Positions 7,988 to 17,013 are shown, counted from the stretch's first letter. The stretch is 64,000 nucleotides of DNA from an uncultured Mediterraneibacter sp. (GCA_934309345.1 CAKRDD010000015.1:1-64000), one strand, 5' to 3'. Notes: a model not told the origin generated them from the sequence alone. Translations and numbers: made by a program.

Positions 7988-8902
7988 ATGACAAAAGTAA
8001 TAGGAGTAAGATTCCGAACAGCGGGAAAGATTTATTTCTTTTCCCCGGGAGAGTTTGAAATCAAACAGGGGGATCACGTAATCGTGGAGACAGCACGGGG
8101 AATTGAGTACGGACGTGTTGTCAGTGCACCAAAAGAGGTGGATGATGATTCAGTGGTTCAGCCTTTGAAGTCTGTGATTCGTATTGCAACAGAGCAGGAC
8201 GAGAAGACAGTAGAGAAGAATCGTCAGAAAGAGAAAGAGGCTTTTAAGATTTGTCAGGAGAAGATCCGCAAGCACGGACTGGATATGAAACTGATCGAAG
8301 CAGAATATACTTTTGATAATAATAAAGTACTGTTTTACTTTACAGCGGACGGACGTATTGACTTCCGTGAACTTGTAAAGGATCTGGCAGCTGTATTCAG
8401 AACAAGAATCGAGCTTCGCCAGATTGGGGTCAGAGATGAGACAAAGATCCGCGGAGGAATTGGCATCTGTGGCCGTCCATTATGCTGCAGCACATATCTG
8501 ACAGAATTTGCAGCAGTATCGATCAAGATGGCAAAGGAACAGAACCTCTCCCTGAATCCGACAAAGATCTCAGGTGTCTGCGGAAGACTGATGTGCTGTC
8601 TGACAAATGAGGAAGAGACTTATGAAGTGCTTAACAGTCAGTTACCTTCCGTTGGAGATAATGTGACAACAAGTGATGGATTGACCGGAACGGTACATTC
8701 TTTGAGTGTGCTTCGCAGACTTGTGAAAGTTATTGTTAATCTTGAGAATGATGAGAAAGAGATTCGCGAGTATAAAGCGGATGATCTGAAATTCCGTCCG
8801 AGAAGAAAGAAACAGAAAGTATCGAAAGAAGAGCAGAAGAAACTTGCTGCACTTGAGAGGATGGAGAAGAAAGAGGGAGCTTCGAAGTTAGATGACAAAT
8901 AA
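7988..8902 (+). CDS. ricT: PSP1-domain protein RicT (YaaT)
   Basis: 304 residues. The N-terminal PSP1 domain (GKIYFFSPGEFEIKQGDHVIVET) is followed by conserved cysteines in GRPLCCSTYL and GVCGRLMCCL, which in B. subtilis help hold Fe-S clusters in the RicA-RicF-RicT complex that steers RNase Y mRNA maturation. The C-terminus is highly basic and acidic (RPRRKKQKVSKEEQKK). It starts four bases after holB and overlaps the next gene by 11 bases, so translation is probably coupled. RicA and RicF are not in this window. Confidence 0.9.
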   Translation: MTKVIGVRFRTAGKIYFFSPGEFEIKQGDHVIVETARGIEYGRVVSAPKEVDDDSVVQPLKSVIRIATEQDEKTVEKNRQKEKEAFKICQEKIRKHGLDMKLIEAEYTFDNNKVLFYFTADGRIDFRELVKDLAAVFRTRIELRQIGVRDETKIRGGIGICGRPLCCSTYLTEFAAVSIKMAKEQNLSLNPTKISGVCGRLMCCLTNEEETYEVLNSQLPSVGDNVTTSDGLTGTVHSLSVLRRLVKVIVNLENDEKEIREYKADDLKFRPRRKKQKVSKEEQKKLAALERMEKKEGASKLDDK

Positions 8903-9629
8903 TCTGAGACCAGGAGAGCGTCTGGATGATCTGCAGCTTGGAGGATTGGAATTGATTCAGGATCCTTCGAAGTTCTGCTTTGGAGTAGATGCGGTATTTT
9001 TATCTGATTTTGCAAAAGTAAAGCCGGGAGAGACCGTGCTTGATATGGGAACCGGGAATGGAATCATCCCGGTTCTCCTTGCAGGAAAGACGAAAGGAAA
9101 GCATTTTACAGGGCTGGAGATACAGGAAGAGACTGCAGAAATGGCGAGACGCAGTGTTGCACATAACCATCTGGAAGACAGAATTAACATTGTGACCGGA
9201 GATATTAAAGAGGCGGCAGAACGATTTAAGCCGGCCTTTTTTGATGTGATCACAACGAATCCGCCTTATATGTTAGCGGATCATGGACTTAGGAATCCAG
9301 ATGACAGTAAGGCGATTGCACGGCATGAGGTGTTGTGTACATTAGATGATATTTTAAGAGAAAGTATGCGGCTTCTTCAGGATAAAGGCAGATTTTATAT
9401 GATCCACAGACCGTTTCGATTGACGGAGATTCTGACGAAGATGCATGAATATAAGATTGAACCGAAACGGATTCAGTTTATTCATCCGTATATAGATAAA
9501 GAACCGACAATGGTTCTGGTGGAAGGAATGCGTGGGGCAAAACCCCGAGTGACGATAGAACCGCCAATCATTATGTATGCGAAGGATGGGACTTTATTGC
9601 AGAAGAATGGAAATAATTCTGAAAAATAA
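8892..9629 (+). CDS. TrmN6-like tRNA (adenine-N6) methyltransferase, YabB family
   Basis: 245 residues. It has a Rossmann SAM site (VLDMGTGNGIIPVLLA) and the catalytic NPPY tetrapeptide in TTNPPYM that marks N6-adenine methyltransferases. Relatives such as E. coli TrmN6 methylate A37 of tRNA-Val; YabB is the Firmicute member of the family. The ATG lies inside the end of ricT (11-bp overlap), and rsmI follows 37 bases later, so a tRNA/rRNA modification role fits the neighbourhood. Confidence 0.86.
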   Translation: MTNNLRPGERLDDLQLGGLELIQDPSKFCFGVDAVFLSDFAKVKPGETVLDMGTGNGIIPVLLAGKTKGKHFTGLEIQEETAEMARRSVAHNHLEDRINIVTGDIKEAAERFKPAFFDVITTNPPYMLADHGLRNPDDSKAIARHEVLCTLDDILRESMRLLQDKGRFYMIHRPFRLTEILTKMHEYKIEPKRIQFIHPYIDKEPTMVLVEGMRGAKPRVTIEPPIIMYAKDGTLLQKNGNNSEK

Positions 9630-9666
9630 AGGTAACTGAACAGTTACAAAGTCATGGGAGATGAAG

Positions 9667-10515
9667 ATGGCAGGAACATTATATTTGGTAGCAACACCGA
9701 TTGGAAATCTGGAAGATATGACATTTCGTGCGATCAGAACACTGAAAGAAGTGGATCTGATTGCAGCAGAAGATACAAGAAACAGTATTAAGCTGTTAAA
9801 TCATTTCGAAATACAGACGCCAATGACGAGTTATCATGAATATAACAAGTTTGATAAAGGTCGTAAACTGGTGGAGAAGCTGGAAGAAGGACTGGATATT
9901 GCGGTGATCACAGATGCAGGTACACCTGGGATCTCTGATCCGGGAGAAGAACTGGTGAAAATGTGTTATGAAACAGGGATTCGTGTGACTTCTGTTCCGG
10001 GACCGGCGGCATGTGTTACAGCACTTACGATGTCAGGGCTTCCGACGAGAAGATTTGCATTTGAGGCATTTCTTCCGACAGATAAGAAAGAGCGGGAAGA
10101 AGTTTTAAAAGAGATGGCTGCGGAGACGAGAACAATCGTAATGTATGAAGCACCGCATCGTCTGGTAAAGACTTTGAAACTTCTTGCAGAGCGCCTGGGA
10201 GATCGAAAAGTAACGGTTTGCAGAGAACTGACCAAAAGGCATGAGACAGCATTTCAATCAACACTTGAAGGAGCAGTAGCTTATTATGAGGCGAATGATC
10301 CGAAGGGAGAGTGCGTGATTGTAATTGCAGGAAGAAGCCGGGAAGAAATCCGTCAGGAAGAAAAAGCGCGCTGGGAAGATATGAGTATTGAAGATCATAT
10401 GGAGCATTATATTTCTCAGGGAATCGATCGAAAAGAAGCGATGAAGAAAGTGGCGAAAGACCGTGGCGTTCAGAAACGCGAGATTTATAATTACCTTGAA
10501 AAACAAAAAGCATAA
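9667..10515 (+). CDS. rsmI: 16S rRNA 2'-O-methyltransferase RsmI
   Basis: 282 residues from ATG 9667; GGGAG six bases upstream chooses it over the ATG at 9661. The family opening LYLVATPIGNLEDMT is present, along with EDTRNS, DAGTPGISDPG and the SVPGPAA motif of the tetrapyrrole-methylase fold. RsmI methylates the 2'-O of C1402 in 16S rRNA, helping decoding fidelity. The C-terminal segment with alternating charge is typical. Last gene of the yaaO-rsmI cluster. Confidence 0.95.
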   Translation: MAGTLYLVATPIGNLEDMTFRAIRTLKEVDLIAAEDTRNSIKLLNHFEIQTPMTSYHEYNKFDKGRKLVEKLEEGLDIAVITDAGTPGISDPGEELVKMCYETGIRVTSVPGPAACVTALTMSGLPTRRFAFEAFLPTDKKEREEVLKEMAAETRTIVMYEAPHRLVKTLKLLAERLGDRKVTVCRELTKRHETAFQSTLEGAVAYYEANDPKGECVIVIAGRSREEIRQEEKARWEDMSIEDHMEHYISQGIDRKEAMKKVAKDRGVQKREIYNYLEKQKA

Positions 10516-10551
10516 GAAATATGTTTTGAGAGTTGCTTAAGTGAAAAATAT

Positions 10552-10575
10552 GAGGACAGCTTAAATGCTGTCCTC
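10552..10575. terminator. Bidirectional terminator shared by rsmI and the ABC gene
   Basis: Perfect nine-base arms GAGGACAGC and GCTGTCCTC with a six-base loop. On the minus strand the left part of the stem and the loop are the last codons and the stop of the ABC ATPase gene. T-rich flanks occur on both sides, so it can act for both convergent genes. Confidence 0.8.
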
Positions 10576-11217
10576 AATTACTTTTCCGTCTTTCATAAAG
10601 ATGACACGAGAATTCAGGGAAACGGCTTCTTCGTGATTATTTGTGACATAAAGAACCGTGATTCCAAGCTCTTTGTTGATCTTAAGAATATCATGAATCA
10701 TATCTTTTCGAAGATCATCATCCTGATGAGCAAAATCTTCATCTACAAGCAGAACTTTTGGATGGCAGACAATAGCCCGACCGAGTGCGACACGCTGACG
10801 TTCAGAATCAGAAATAGAACGAATCTTTTTTGTAAGAATGTCTGAAATTCCAAGAAAAGCGGCAGCAGTCTTTACGCGGGTATTGATGACTGTACGCGGA
10901 AGATCTCGAAGCTTCAGTCCAAGTGCCATATTATCATAGACATTCATATGCTTGTAGAGAGCGTAATTCTGAAATGCCATGGCAAGCTTCCGGTCACGTG
11001 GAAGAATGTCATTTAAAAAGGTATTATCAAGATAGATCTTTCCGGAAGTAATATCTTCCAGACCGCCAATCATACGTAGAATTGTAGATTTTCCGCATCC
11101 GCTTGGGCCGTGGAATACAACAAATTCACCGTCCTCGATAGAGAGGCTGACATCGTCTACAGATACGAATCCGTTCGGATATACTTTTTTCAAATGTTCA
11201 AATATTAAGCTGGCCAT
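10561..11217 (-). CDS. Degenerate MsmX/UgpC-like ABC ATPase lacking the TOBE domain
   Basis: 218 residues from the ATG whose complement is 11215-11217 (GGAGGCG upstream). Walker A GPSGCGKST (37-45), Q-loop Gln83, and Walker B VLLVDED with Glu160 are present. The signature, usually LSGGQ, reads ISDSE at 135-139, and the switch His is Asn193 (VTNNHEEA instead of VTHDQ). Sugar-importer ATPases are about 365 residues; this one stops where the TOBE regulatory domain should begin. No permease gene is adjacent. It may be a low-activity or regulatory relic, or a shared ATPase for an odd transporter (inference). Confidence 0.82.
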   Translation of the reverse strand: MASLIFEHLKKVYPNGFVSVDDVSLSIEDGEFVVFHGPSGCGKSTILRMIGGLEDITSGKIYLDNTFLNDILPRDRKLAMAFQNYALYKHMNVYDNMALGLKLRDLPRTVINTRVKTAAAFLGISDILTKKIRSISDSERQRVALGRAIVCHPKVLLVDEDFAHQDDDLRKDMIHDILKINKELGITVLYVTNNHEEAVSLNSRVIFMKDGKVIEDSI

Positions 11218-11359
11218 ACACAACGCCTCCTGTATCTTATATAGTTGTATTTTATCACAAATAAAGAGGGGATGCATTATTGTTTGGAAACAAATTTGAG
11301 CGATGTATAAATAAGGAAGCCGGTGCATAAAATTAGAGAAATAACTGTCGGAGTCTGCT

Positions 11360-13114
11360 ATGTTGATTCAATTTTGGAAAAGGCGGAAGAAGCAGTGTGT
11401 AAGTATTGTATGTAGTATCAGTATTCTTTTCAGTTCTATTTTCTTTTTAAACGGTTGTGAAGCAACATTTTTAGAAGAAAAAAAGAGCAGTAAAGAAGCG
11501 GAGAACGAAAGATTTGCATCGTTTACGGAAAAATTGTTTTGCAAAGAGGTGGCCACAAGCCAGATCAGTCTGCATTATACATTAAAAGAGCCAGAAGCGT
11601 ATGGGATTGATAAAGCGGATACGGCATATGGAATGATACAGACAGACAGTACTCAGATTAAGACAGCAGCGGAGAATATGCAGCAGGCATTGTACACATT
11701 TTCCTATGAAAAATTAAATGTAAAGAATAGAATTACATACGATCTGTTGAAGCAATATCTGAGAAATTTGAGAGAAGAAGCGGCTTATCTGTATTATGAA
11801 GAACCGTTGAATACGGTTAATGGAGTACAGACGCAGATACCAATTGTATTATCTGAATATCAGTTTTATGACAGGACAGATGTGGAAGCATATCTGAATG
11901 TTTTAAGTGAGACAAGGGATTATTTTCAACAGATCATTGCATTTGAAAGAGAAAAAGCAGACAGAGGATTGTTTTTGTCAGATGAAATGGCGGATCAGGT
12001 GTTAGAACAATGTAACGCATTTCTTGCAATGGGAAATGGAAATTATCTGTACTCGACATTTGTGTCCCGGGTTGGTGAATTACAGGAAGTGTCTGAAAAA
12101 GAAAAGAGTGATTATATTCAGCAAAACGCCAGACAGATGGAAGAGCAGGTTTATCCGGCGTATGAGGATTTGATACAGGCGGTTAAGGAATTGAAAGGAA
12201 AGGGAACGAATGAAAAGGGATTGTGTTATTTTCCGGAAGGAAGAAAATACTACGAATGGTACATACAGCAGAGTGTAGGAGTGACAGACACGATTCAAGA
12301 GCTTGAGCAACAGACACGCAGACAAATTTCAGAAGATATTACGGGTATGGAAGAAGCAGTCAATGAAGCGAAACAGGCTGCAGCAATAATGGAAAACGGG
12401 AAAGCAGAAAGAATTTTAGAAAAGTTAAAAAAAGGAATAGCGAATGCATTTCCTGAGATTCCGAAAACTTCTCTGCGGATAAAATATGTGCCGGAGGAAA
12501 TGCAGGAACATTTAAGTCCCGCATTTTATATGATACCGGCAATTGACTATACAGAAGAAAATGTAATTTATGTAAACCAAATACAGATGAGAGATGATTT
12601 GATACTGTTCACAACGCTGGCACATGAGGGGTATCCGGGACACCTGTACCAGACAATATTTTTTGAAAACACGGATCCTGATCCTGTCAGGAGCATTTTG
12701 AATTTTGGCGGATATGTAGAAGGCTGGGCAACTTATGCGGAGATGTGCAGCTATTATCTGATGCCTTTATCTAAGACTCAGGCAGCAATTCTTCAGAAGA
12801 ACAGTTCGGTGATTCTGGCACTTTATGCATTGGCAGACATGGGAATCCATTATGAAGGATGGAGCAGAATGGATACAGTAGAATTTTATGCAAGATATGG
12901 AATAAAAGATGCTGAAACGGTTAATAAAATCTATGATTTGATTCTGGGATCGCCGGGAAATTATTTAAAATATTATATCGGATATGTAAAATTTCTGGAA
13001 CTGAAAAAGGAATGGATAAAATCTGGAAATCAATCCCAGAAAGAATTCCATCAAGCTGTGCTGAGTGTTGGTCCGGCACCTTTTGAAATTGTAGGAAAAT
13101 ATTTTTCCCTGTGA
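11360..13114 (+). CDS. DUF885-family lipoprotein, putative metallopeptidase
   Basis: 584 residues. A basic start and hydrophobic stretch end in the lipobox LNGC (Cys33), so it should be a surface lipoprotein. The DUF885 signature HEGYPGHLYQ (about residue 425) resembles an HExxH-type zinc site, followed by EGWATYAE, which may give a third ligand. DUF885 proteins are thought to be peptidases, but this has little direct support that I know of. GGAG lies seven bases ahead of the ATG. The gene is transcribed divergently from the degenerate ATPase and has its own terminator. Confidence 0.82.
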   Translation: MLIQFWKRRKKQCVSIVCSISILFSSIFFLNGCEATFLEEKKSSKEAENERFASFTEKLFCKEVATSQISLHYTLKEPEAYGIDKADTAYGMIQTDSTQIKTAAENMQQALYTFSYEKLNVKNRITYDLLKQYLRNLREEAAYLYYEEPLNTVNGVQTQIPIVLSEYQFYDRTDVEAYLNVLSETRDYFQQIIAFEREKADRGLFLSDEMADQVLEQCNAFLAMGNGNYLYSTFVSRVGELQEVSEKEKSDYIQQNARQMEEQVYPAYEDLIQAVKELKGKGTNEKGLCYFPEGRKYYEWYIQQSVGVTDTIQELEQQTRRQISEDITGMEEAVNEAKQAAAIMENGKAERILEKLKKGIANAFPEIPKTSLRIKYVPEEMQEHLSPAFYMIPAIDYTEENVIYVNQIQMRDDLILFTTLAHEGYPGHLYQTIFFENTDPDPVRSILNFGGYVEGWATYAEMCSYYLMPLSKTQAAILQKNSSVILALYALADMGIHYEGWSRMDTVEFYARYGIKDAETVNKIYDLILGSPGNYLKYYIGYVKFLELKKEWIKSGNQSQKEFHQAVLSVGPAPFEIVGKYFSL

Positions 13115-13155
13115 TTCATTCTGTGTTATAATATCCACAGGCACAAAAAATAATA

Positions 13156-13192
13156 AGAGGCGGTGTCTCAAGAAAAGAGTCACTGCTTTTTT
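13156..13192 (+). terminator. Terminator after the DUF885 gene
   Basis: Imperfect stem (GGCGGTGTCTC against GAGTCACTGCT, with G-U pairs) followed by TTTTTT. It separates the lipoprotein gene from the yfcE unit. Confidence 0.65.
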
Positions 13193-13238
13193 CATTTATT
13201 ATAGAGAAACTATTTAGAAAGACAGGAGGACGTGAAAA

Positions 13239-13832
13239 ATGAAATTAATGATTGCATCTGACATTCATGGTTCAGCATTTTATTGTGAACAGATGATAGA
13301 GGCTTATAAAAGAGAAGGCGCAGACAAATTATTATTGTTAGGAGATATTCTTTATCATGGACCAAGAAATGATCTGCCGGAAGGATATGCACCGAAGAAA
13401 GTGATCGCAATGCTTAATCCGATGAAGAAAGAACTTCTCTGTGTGAGAGGAAATTGCGATACAGAAGTGGATCAGATGGTATTGGAGTTCCCAATTCTGG
13501 CAGATTATTGTTATCTGAATCTGGCAGGAGATACGGAAGAAAAGAACAGTGATGTTACAATATTTGCAACACACGGGCATGTGTATAATCCGCATAAGCT
13601 TCCAATGTTAAAAGATGGGGATATTCTTTTGAACGGACACACACACATTCCGGCATGTGAGGAAATCCTTGATATGAACGGTGGAAAATATCAGTATCTA
13701 AATCCTGGTTCTGTTTCGATTCCGAAGGAAGGATCCGAGCACAGTTATATGATTTATGAAAACGGTGTATTTACATGGAAGAATCTTGCAGGAGAGGAGT
13801 ATCAGACATGGAAGACCGTTTCGCACTCTTAA
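13239..13832 (+). CDS. yfcE: YfcE-type metallophosphoesterase
   Basis: 197 residues. It carries the calcineurin-like metal motifs in order: SDIHG (8-12), GDILYHGP, GNCD, a GHVY His site and NGHTHIP near residue 131. YfcE enzymes are manganese-dependent phosphodiesterases with activity on model substrates; the physiological substrate is unknown. AGGAGG precedes the ATG. The 3' end overlaps the NYN gene by 25 bases, so the two are probably translationally coupled. Confidence 0.9.
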   Translation: MKLMIASDIHGSAFYCEQMIEAYKREGADKLLLLGDILYHGPRNDLPEGYAPKKVIAMLNPMKKELLCVRGNCDTEVDQMVLEFPILADYCYLNLAGDTEEKNSDVTIFATHGHVYNPHKLPMLKDGDILLNGHTHIPACEEILDMNGGKYQYLNPGSVSIPKEGSEHSYMIYENGVFTWKNLAGEEYQTWKTVSHS

Positions 13833-14827
13833 TCGATGCGGATAATGTATCTGCAAAATATATTAAGCCAATTCTGGATGAATTATCTAAATACGGAAAC
13901 GTGACTTACAAACGAATTTACGGGGACTGGACAAAGTCAAACAGTGCGAGTTGGAAGGAAGAACTTCTTCAGAATTCTATTACGCCGATTCAGCAGTTCA
14001 GTTATACGCAGGGAAAGAATTCAACAGATTCTGCTATGATCATTGATGCAATGGACATGCTCTATACAAGCGAATTGGAGGGGTTCTGTCTGGTATCAAG
14101 TGACAGTGATTTTACAAAGCTTGCAAGCCGGCTTCGTGAAAGTGGTAAGATGGTGATCGGAATGGGCGAGGACAAGACACCGCTTCCGTTCCGTAAAGCC
14201 TGTGATATCTTCACCGTATTAGAGGTACTTCTGGAGGACAACACGATAGAGAAGGAAGAGAGCGAAGGAAAGTCTTATCACCCACATGTGTTTGGAAGGG
14301 GACAGAAGAAAATTTCCAGTGCTTCATTATCATCGTTGAATGGGAAAGGTTCAAAAGAAAAGATTGAAAAGGTATCAAAGGAAAAAATAGAAGAAATCGT
14401 GGTTAAGATCATTACGGAAAACCAGAATAACGACAGGGAAACCGGACTTGGTGAAGTTGGAAGCCGGCTGGTCAAAGTATATCCGGATTTTGATGTCCGA
14501 CGTTATGGTTACAGCCTGTTATCCAAGTTTCTTGAAACTTTACCAAAATTAAAACTGATCCAGGAAGGAACGAAGGTTTCGGTGACTCTGTATGAAGATA
14601 AGAGTAAGAAAGATATGCTTGAAGAGTATATTATCCGACAGATCCAGATGACAGAGGATCAGGGGATCTCTCTTGGAACACTGGGGAATCGAATCCGTAT
14701 TCAGTTTGGTGATTTTAAAGTACGGGATTATGGATATTCACAATTTAAGCAGTATATACAAAGCTTTCCAAAGGTAGAATTGATCGAAGATGGAGAGCGT
14801 ACCCGCGCTGTTTATGTGGAAGATTAA
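13808..14827 (+). CDS. NYN (LabA/PIN-like) domain protein with two OST-HTH/LOTUS domains
   Basis: 339 residues from ATG 13808, which follows GGAGAGGAG. The N-terminal NYN domain (about 1-150) has LLIDADNVS with the first acidic residues and LVSSDSDFTKLASRLRE with the later catalytic acids, as in PIN-like RNases. Two similar C-terminal modules follow (about 200-255 and 275-335), each with a DFDVR-YGYS or DFKVR-YGYS core typical of OST-HTH RNA-binding domains. The likely role is RNA cleavage or RNA-guided regulation; the target is unknown. It overlaps yfcE by 25 bases. Confidence 0.88.
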   Translation: MEDRFALLIDADNVSAKYIKPILDELSKYGNVTYKRIYGDWTKSNSASWKEELLQNSITPIQQFSYTQGKNSTDSAMIIDAMDMLYTSELEGFCLVSSDSDFTKLASRLRESGKMVIGMGEDKTPLPFRKACDIFTVLEVLLEDNTIEKEESEGKSYHPHVFGRGQKKISSASLSSLNGKGSKEKIEKVSKEKIEEIVVKIITENQNNDRETGLGEVGSRLVKVYPDFDVRRYGYSLLSKFLETLPKLKLIQEGTKVSVTLYEDKSKKDMLEEYIIRQIQMTEDQGISLGTLGNRIRIQFGDFKVRDYGYSQFKQYIQSFPKVELIEDGERTRAVYVED

Positions 14828-14871
14828 AAGTAGAGAGAATAAGATATAAGATACAGAAGGGGTGCAGATCG

Positions 14872-15405
14872 ATGATAAAGAAATGGAACGCAGTATGTTC
14901 CTGGATGCTTACGTTATTCTTACTTGGACATATGCTTACCATGTCCATTTCTATGTTGACAGGTGGACATGATTATTCTGATTGTCAGATACTCGCAGGG
15001 GGAATTGTGGCGACAGTTTTGATTCATGTAGTTCTTTGCATTGTAAGTTATTATCCAAGACGTGGAATGCTTAATTTTCACAGATACAGAAAAGAAAATT
15101 GGAGATTGATTACGCAGAGAATCAGCGGAATTGTCATCCTGATTTTATTGTATCCGCATATGAGAATACTTCATCTTGTAATAAGTGGGGCATCATTTTC
15201 TGGTGGAGCAAAGTTTATTGTATTAGTGACGGAGATTCTCTTTGCAGGCACGGCATTTCTGCATTTAGGTATATCATTCAGCCGTTCTATGCTGACGCTT
15301 GGTTTGCTGAGGAACGATAGAATGGAGAAGCTTGTGGATTGTGTAACATGGATCATCTGTGGATTATTAATGGTTCTTACGGTGGCTGCGTGGATAAGAT
15401 TATAG
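14872..15405 (+). CDS. Succinate dehydrogenase/fumarate reductase cytochrome b-like membrane anchor
   Basis: 177 residues with about five transmembrane helices. Histidines fall inside or near helices (LLGHMLT, VLIHVVL, LYPHMRILHL, FLHLG), as in di-haem SdhC proteins of Firmicutes. It would anchor the flavoprotein and iron-sulfur subunits and pass electrons from or to quinone. Identity is supported mainly by position directly ahead of the two catalytic subunits (36 bp to the next gene). Haem number cannot be decided by eye. Confidence 0.78.
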   Translation: MIKKWNAVCSWMLTLFLLGHMLTMSISMLTGGHDYSDCQILAGGIVATVLIHVVLCIVSYYPRRGMLNFHRYRKENWRLITQRISGIVILILLYPHMRILHLVISGASFSGGAKFIVLVTEILFAGTAFLHLGISFSRSMLTLGLLRNDRMEKLVDCVTWIICGLLMVLTVAAWIRL

Positions 15406-15441
15406 GAACAGGTGAGATTTTTAAGAAAGAGAAGATGACAA

Positions 15442-17013
15442 ATGAAGGTATTGATTATAGGAAATGGAATTGCCGGGATGTCTGCTGCAATAGAAGCAGC
15501 AGAACTTGATGATGAGGTGATTCTTGTATCACCGGTTCAGTCGGAACGTACACAGTCAGTTATGGCAGCAGAAGGAATCAATGCAGTAGTTGATACCGCA
15601 GAGGAGGATTCTGTAGTATGGCATGCAAATGATACGCTTGAGAGTGGATGTTTTCTTGAAAAAGAAGAGGATGTGAGAAATCTCTGTGAGAAAGCACCGG
15701 AACATCTGAAATGGCTGGATGAGATGGGAGTTCTTTTTGATCGAAATGAAGATGATACATGGAAAGTGAAAGCTTCCGGAGGACAGAGTAGAAAAAGAAC
15801 TGTTTATGCAGGTGATTCTATTGGAAAACAGATTGTTACGGCAATGACACAGAAGTGTCTTGAGTATGAGATCAAAGGTAAAATAGAAAAGAAAATCGGA
15901 TTGTATTTTTATTCTGCTCTTATTCGGGATGAAAAGTGTTATGGAGCGTTATTTTATAATCCAGAATCTAAAATGTTGGTTCCGGTTTATGCGGATGCAG
16001 TAATCTGTGCTACTGGCGGAATGAACAAGCTATATGGAAAAACCACAGGATCTGAATTAAATGATGGTTATGTAACAGGAAAGCTTTTTTTACAGGGAGT
16101 GCAGCTGAGAAATCTCGAATTTATCCAATACCATCCAACTACGGTTCAGCGAGGAAATAAGAGGGTTATAATCTCGGAATCTGTCAGAAGTGAAGGTGGG
16201 AGACTTTATTATAAGAATAGAAGTCACAGTGTCTATTTCATGGAAGAAAAGTATGGTACGGAAGGCAATCTGATGTCAAGAGATCTTGTCGCAAGAGAAA
16301 TTGCAATGTGTCCCGGACAGGTTTATCTGGAGACTGCAAAAGAATCGATTCCTGTAACGCCGGCAATCCATTTCTTTATGGGTGGTATTAAAGTGGATGG
16401 AATGCATCAGACAAACATTGCAGGACTGTATGCTGTGGGAGAAGCTGCGTCAAAATATCATGGTGCAAATTGTCTTGGTGGAAATTCATTGATGGCAGCA
16501 GTTCATTCGGGAAGAACAGCAGCGCATGCGGTGCACGAAGGACAGGGACAGTCGATGTGTGAAGAATTGTTTGTTCCTTATATTGAGCATGAGCAGGAGA
16601 AAATTGATCGTATGGAACAGATGTCAGAGTATCGGGGCAAGTATTCAGCGACAGCAACACTGCGTAAATTAATGAAGATCATGAGTTATGGTATGGATCT
16701 GATCCGTGATGGAGAAGTTCTTCAGGATAGTATTTATGCATTGGATTCCAGTCTGAATGAGCTGAGGACATTTCCGATAGATCCAATGGTATCTGTTTAT
16801 GAAAATTATAGACTATATCCGATGGCTGTTCTTGGAAAAGCGACACTTATGAGCGCTGTGGAAAGACGTGAATCAAGAGGAGCTCATTTCCGAAAAGATT
16901 TTCCGAGTGAAAAAGCAGAATTCATGAAATGCTCCGTTGCAGAGTTTAAAGACGAAAAAATCAGGATCTATTTCGAACAGGAATCAGGAGAAAAGGGAGG
17001 CGCTGTGAGATGA
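15442..17013 (+). CDS. Fumarate reductase-like flavoprotein subunit (atypical active site)
   Basis: 523 residues. The FAD-binding GxGxxG (GNGIAGMSAAIEA) is at the N-terminus. Family landmarks are present: YHPTT near 232, RDLVAREI (catalytic Arg), HFFMGG (substrate His), GLYAVGEAAS. Two changes stand out: where E. coli FrdA has the His that binds FAD covalently (RSHTVAAEGG), this protein has Gln38 (RTQSVMAAEG); and the substrate-binding Arg in HGANRLGSNSL is Cys344 (HGANCLGGNSL). It may hold FAD non-covalently and act on another substrate. It overlaps the iron-sulfur gene by four bases. Confidence 0.84.
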   Translation: MKVLIIGNGIAGMSAAIEAAELDDEVILVSPVQSERTQSVMAAEGINAVVDTAEEDSVVWHANDTLESGCFLEKEEDVRNLCEKAPEHLKWLDEMGVLFDRNEDDTWKVKASGGQSRKRTVYAGDSIGKQIVTAMTQKCLEYEIKGKIEKKIGLYFYSALIRDEKCYGALFYNPESKMLVPVYADAVICATGGMNKLYGKTTGSELNDGYVTGKLFLQGVQLRNLEFIQYHPTTVQRGNKRVIISESVRSEGGRLYYKNRSHSVYFMEEKYGTEGNLMSRDLVAREIAMCPGQVYLETAKESIPVTPAIHFFMGGIKVDGMHQTNIAGLYAVGEAASKYHGANCLGGNSLMAAVHSGRTAAHAVHEGQGQSMCEELFVPYIEHEQEKIDRMEQMSEYRGKYSATATLRKLMKIMSYGMDLIRDGEVLQDSIYALDSSLNELRTFPIDPMVSVYENYRLYPMAVLGKATLMSAVERRESRGAHFRKDFPSEKAEFMKCSVAEFKDEKIRIYFEQESGEKGGAVR

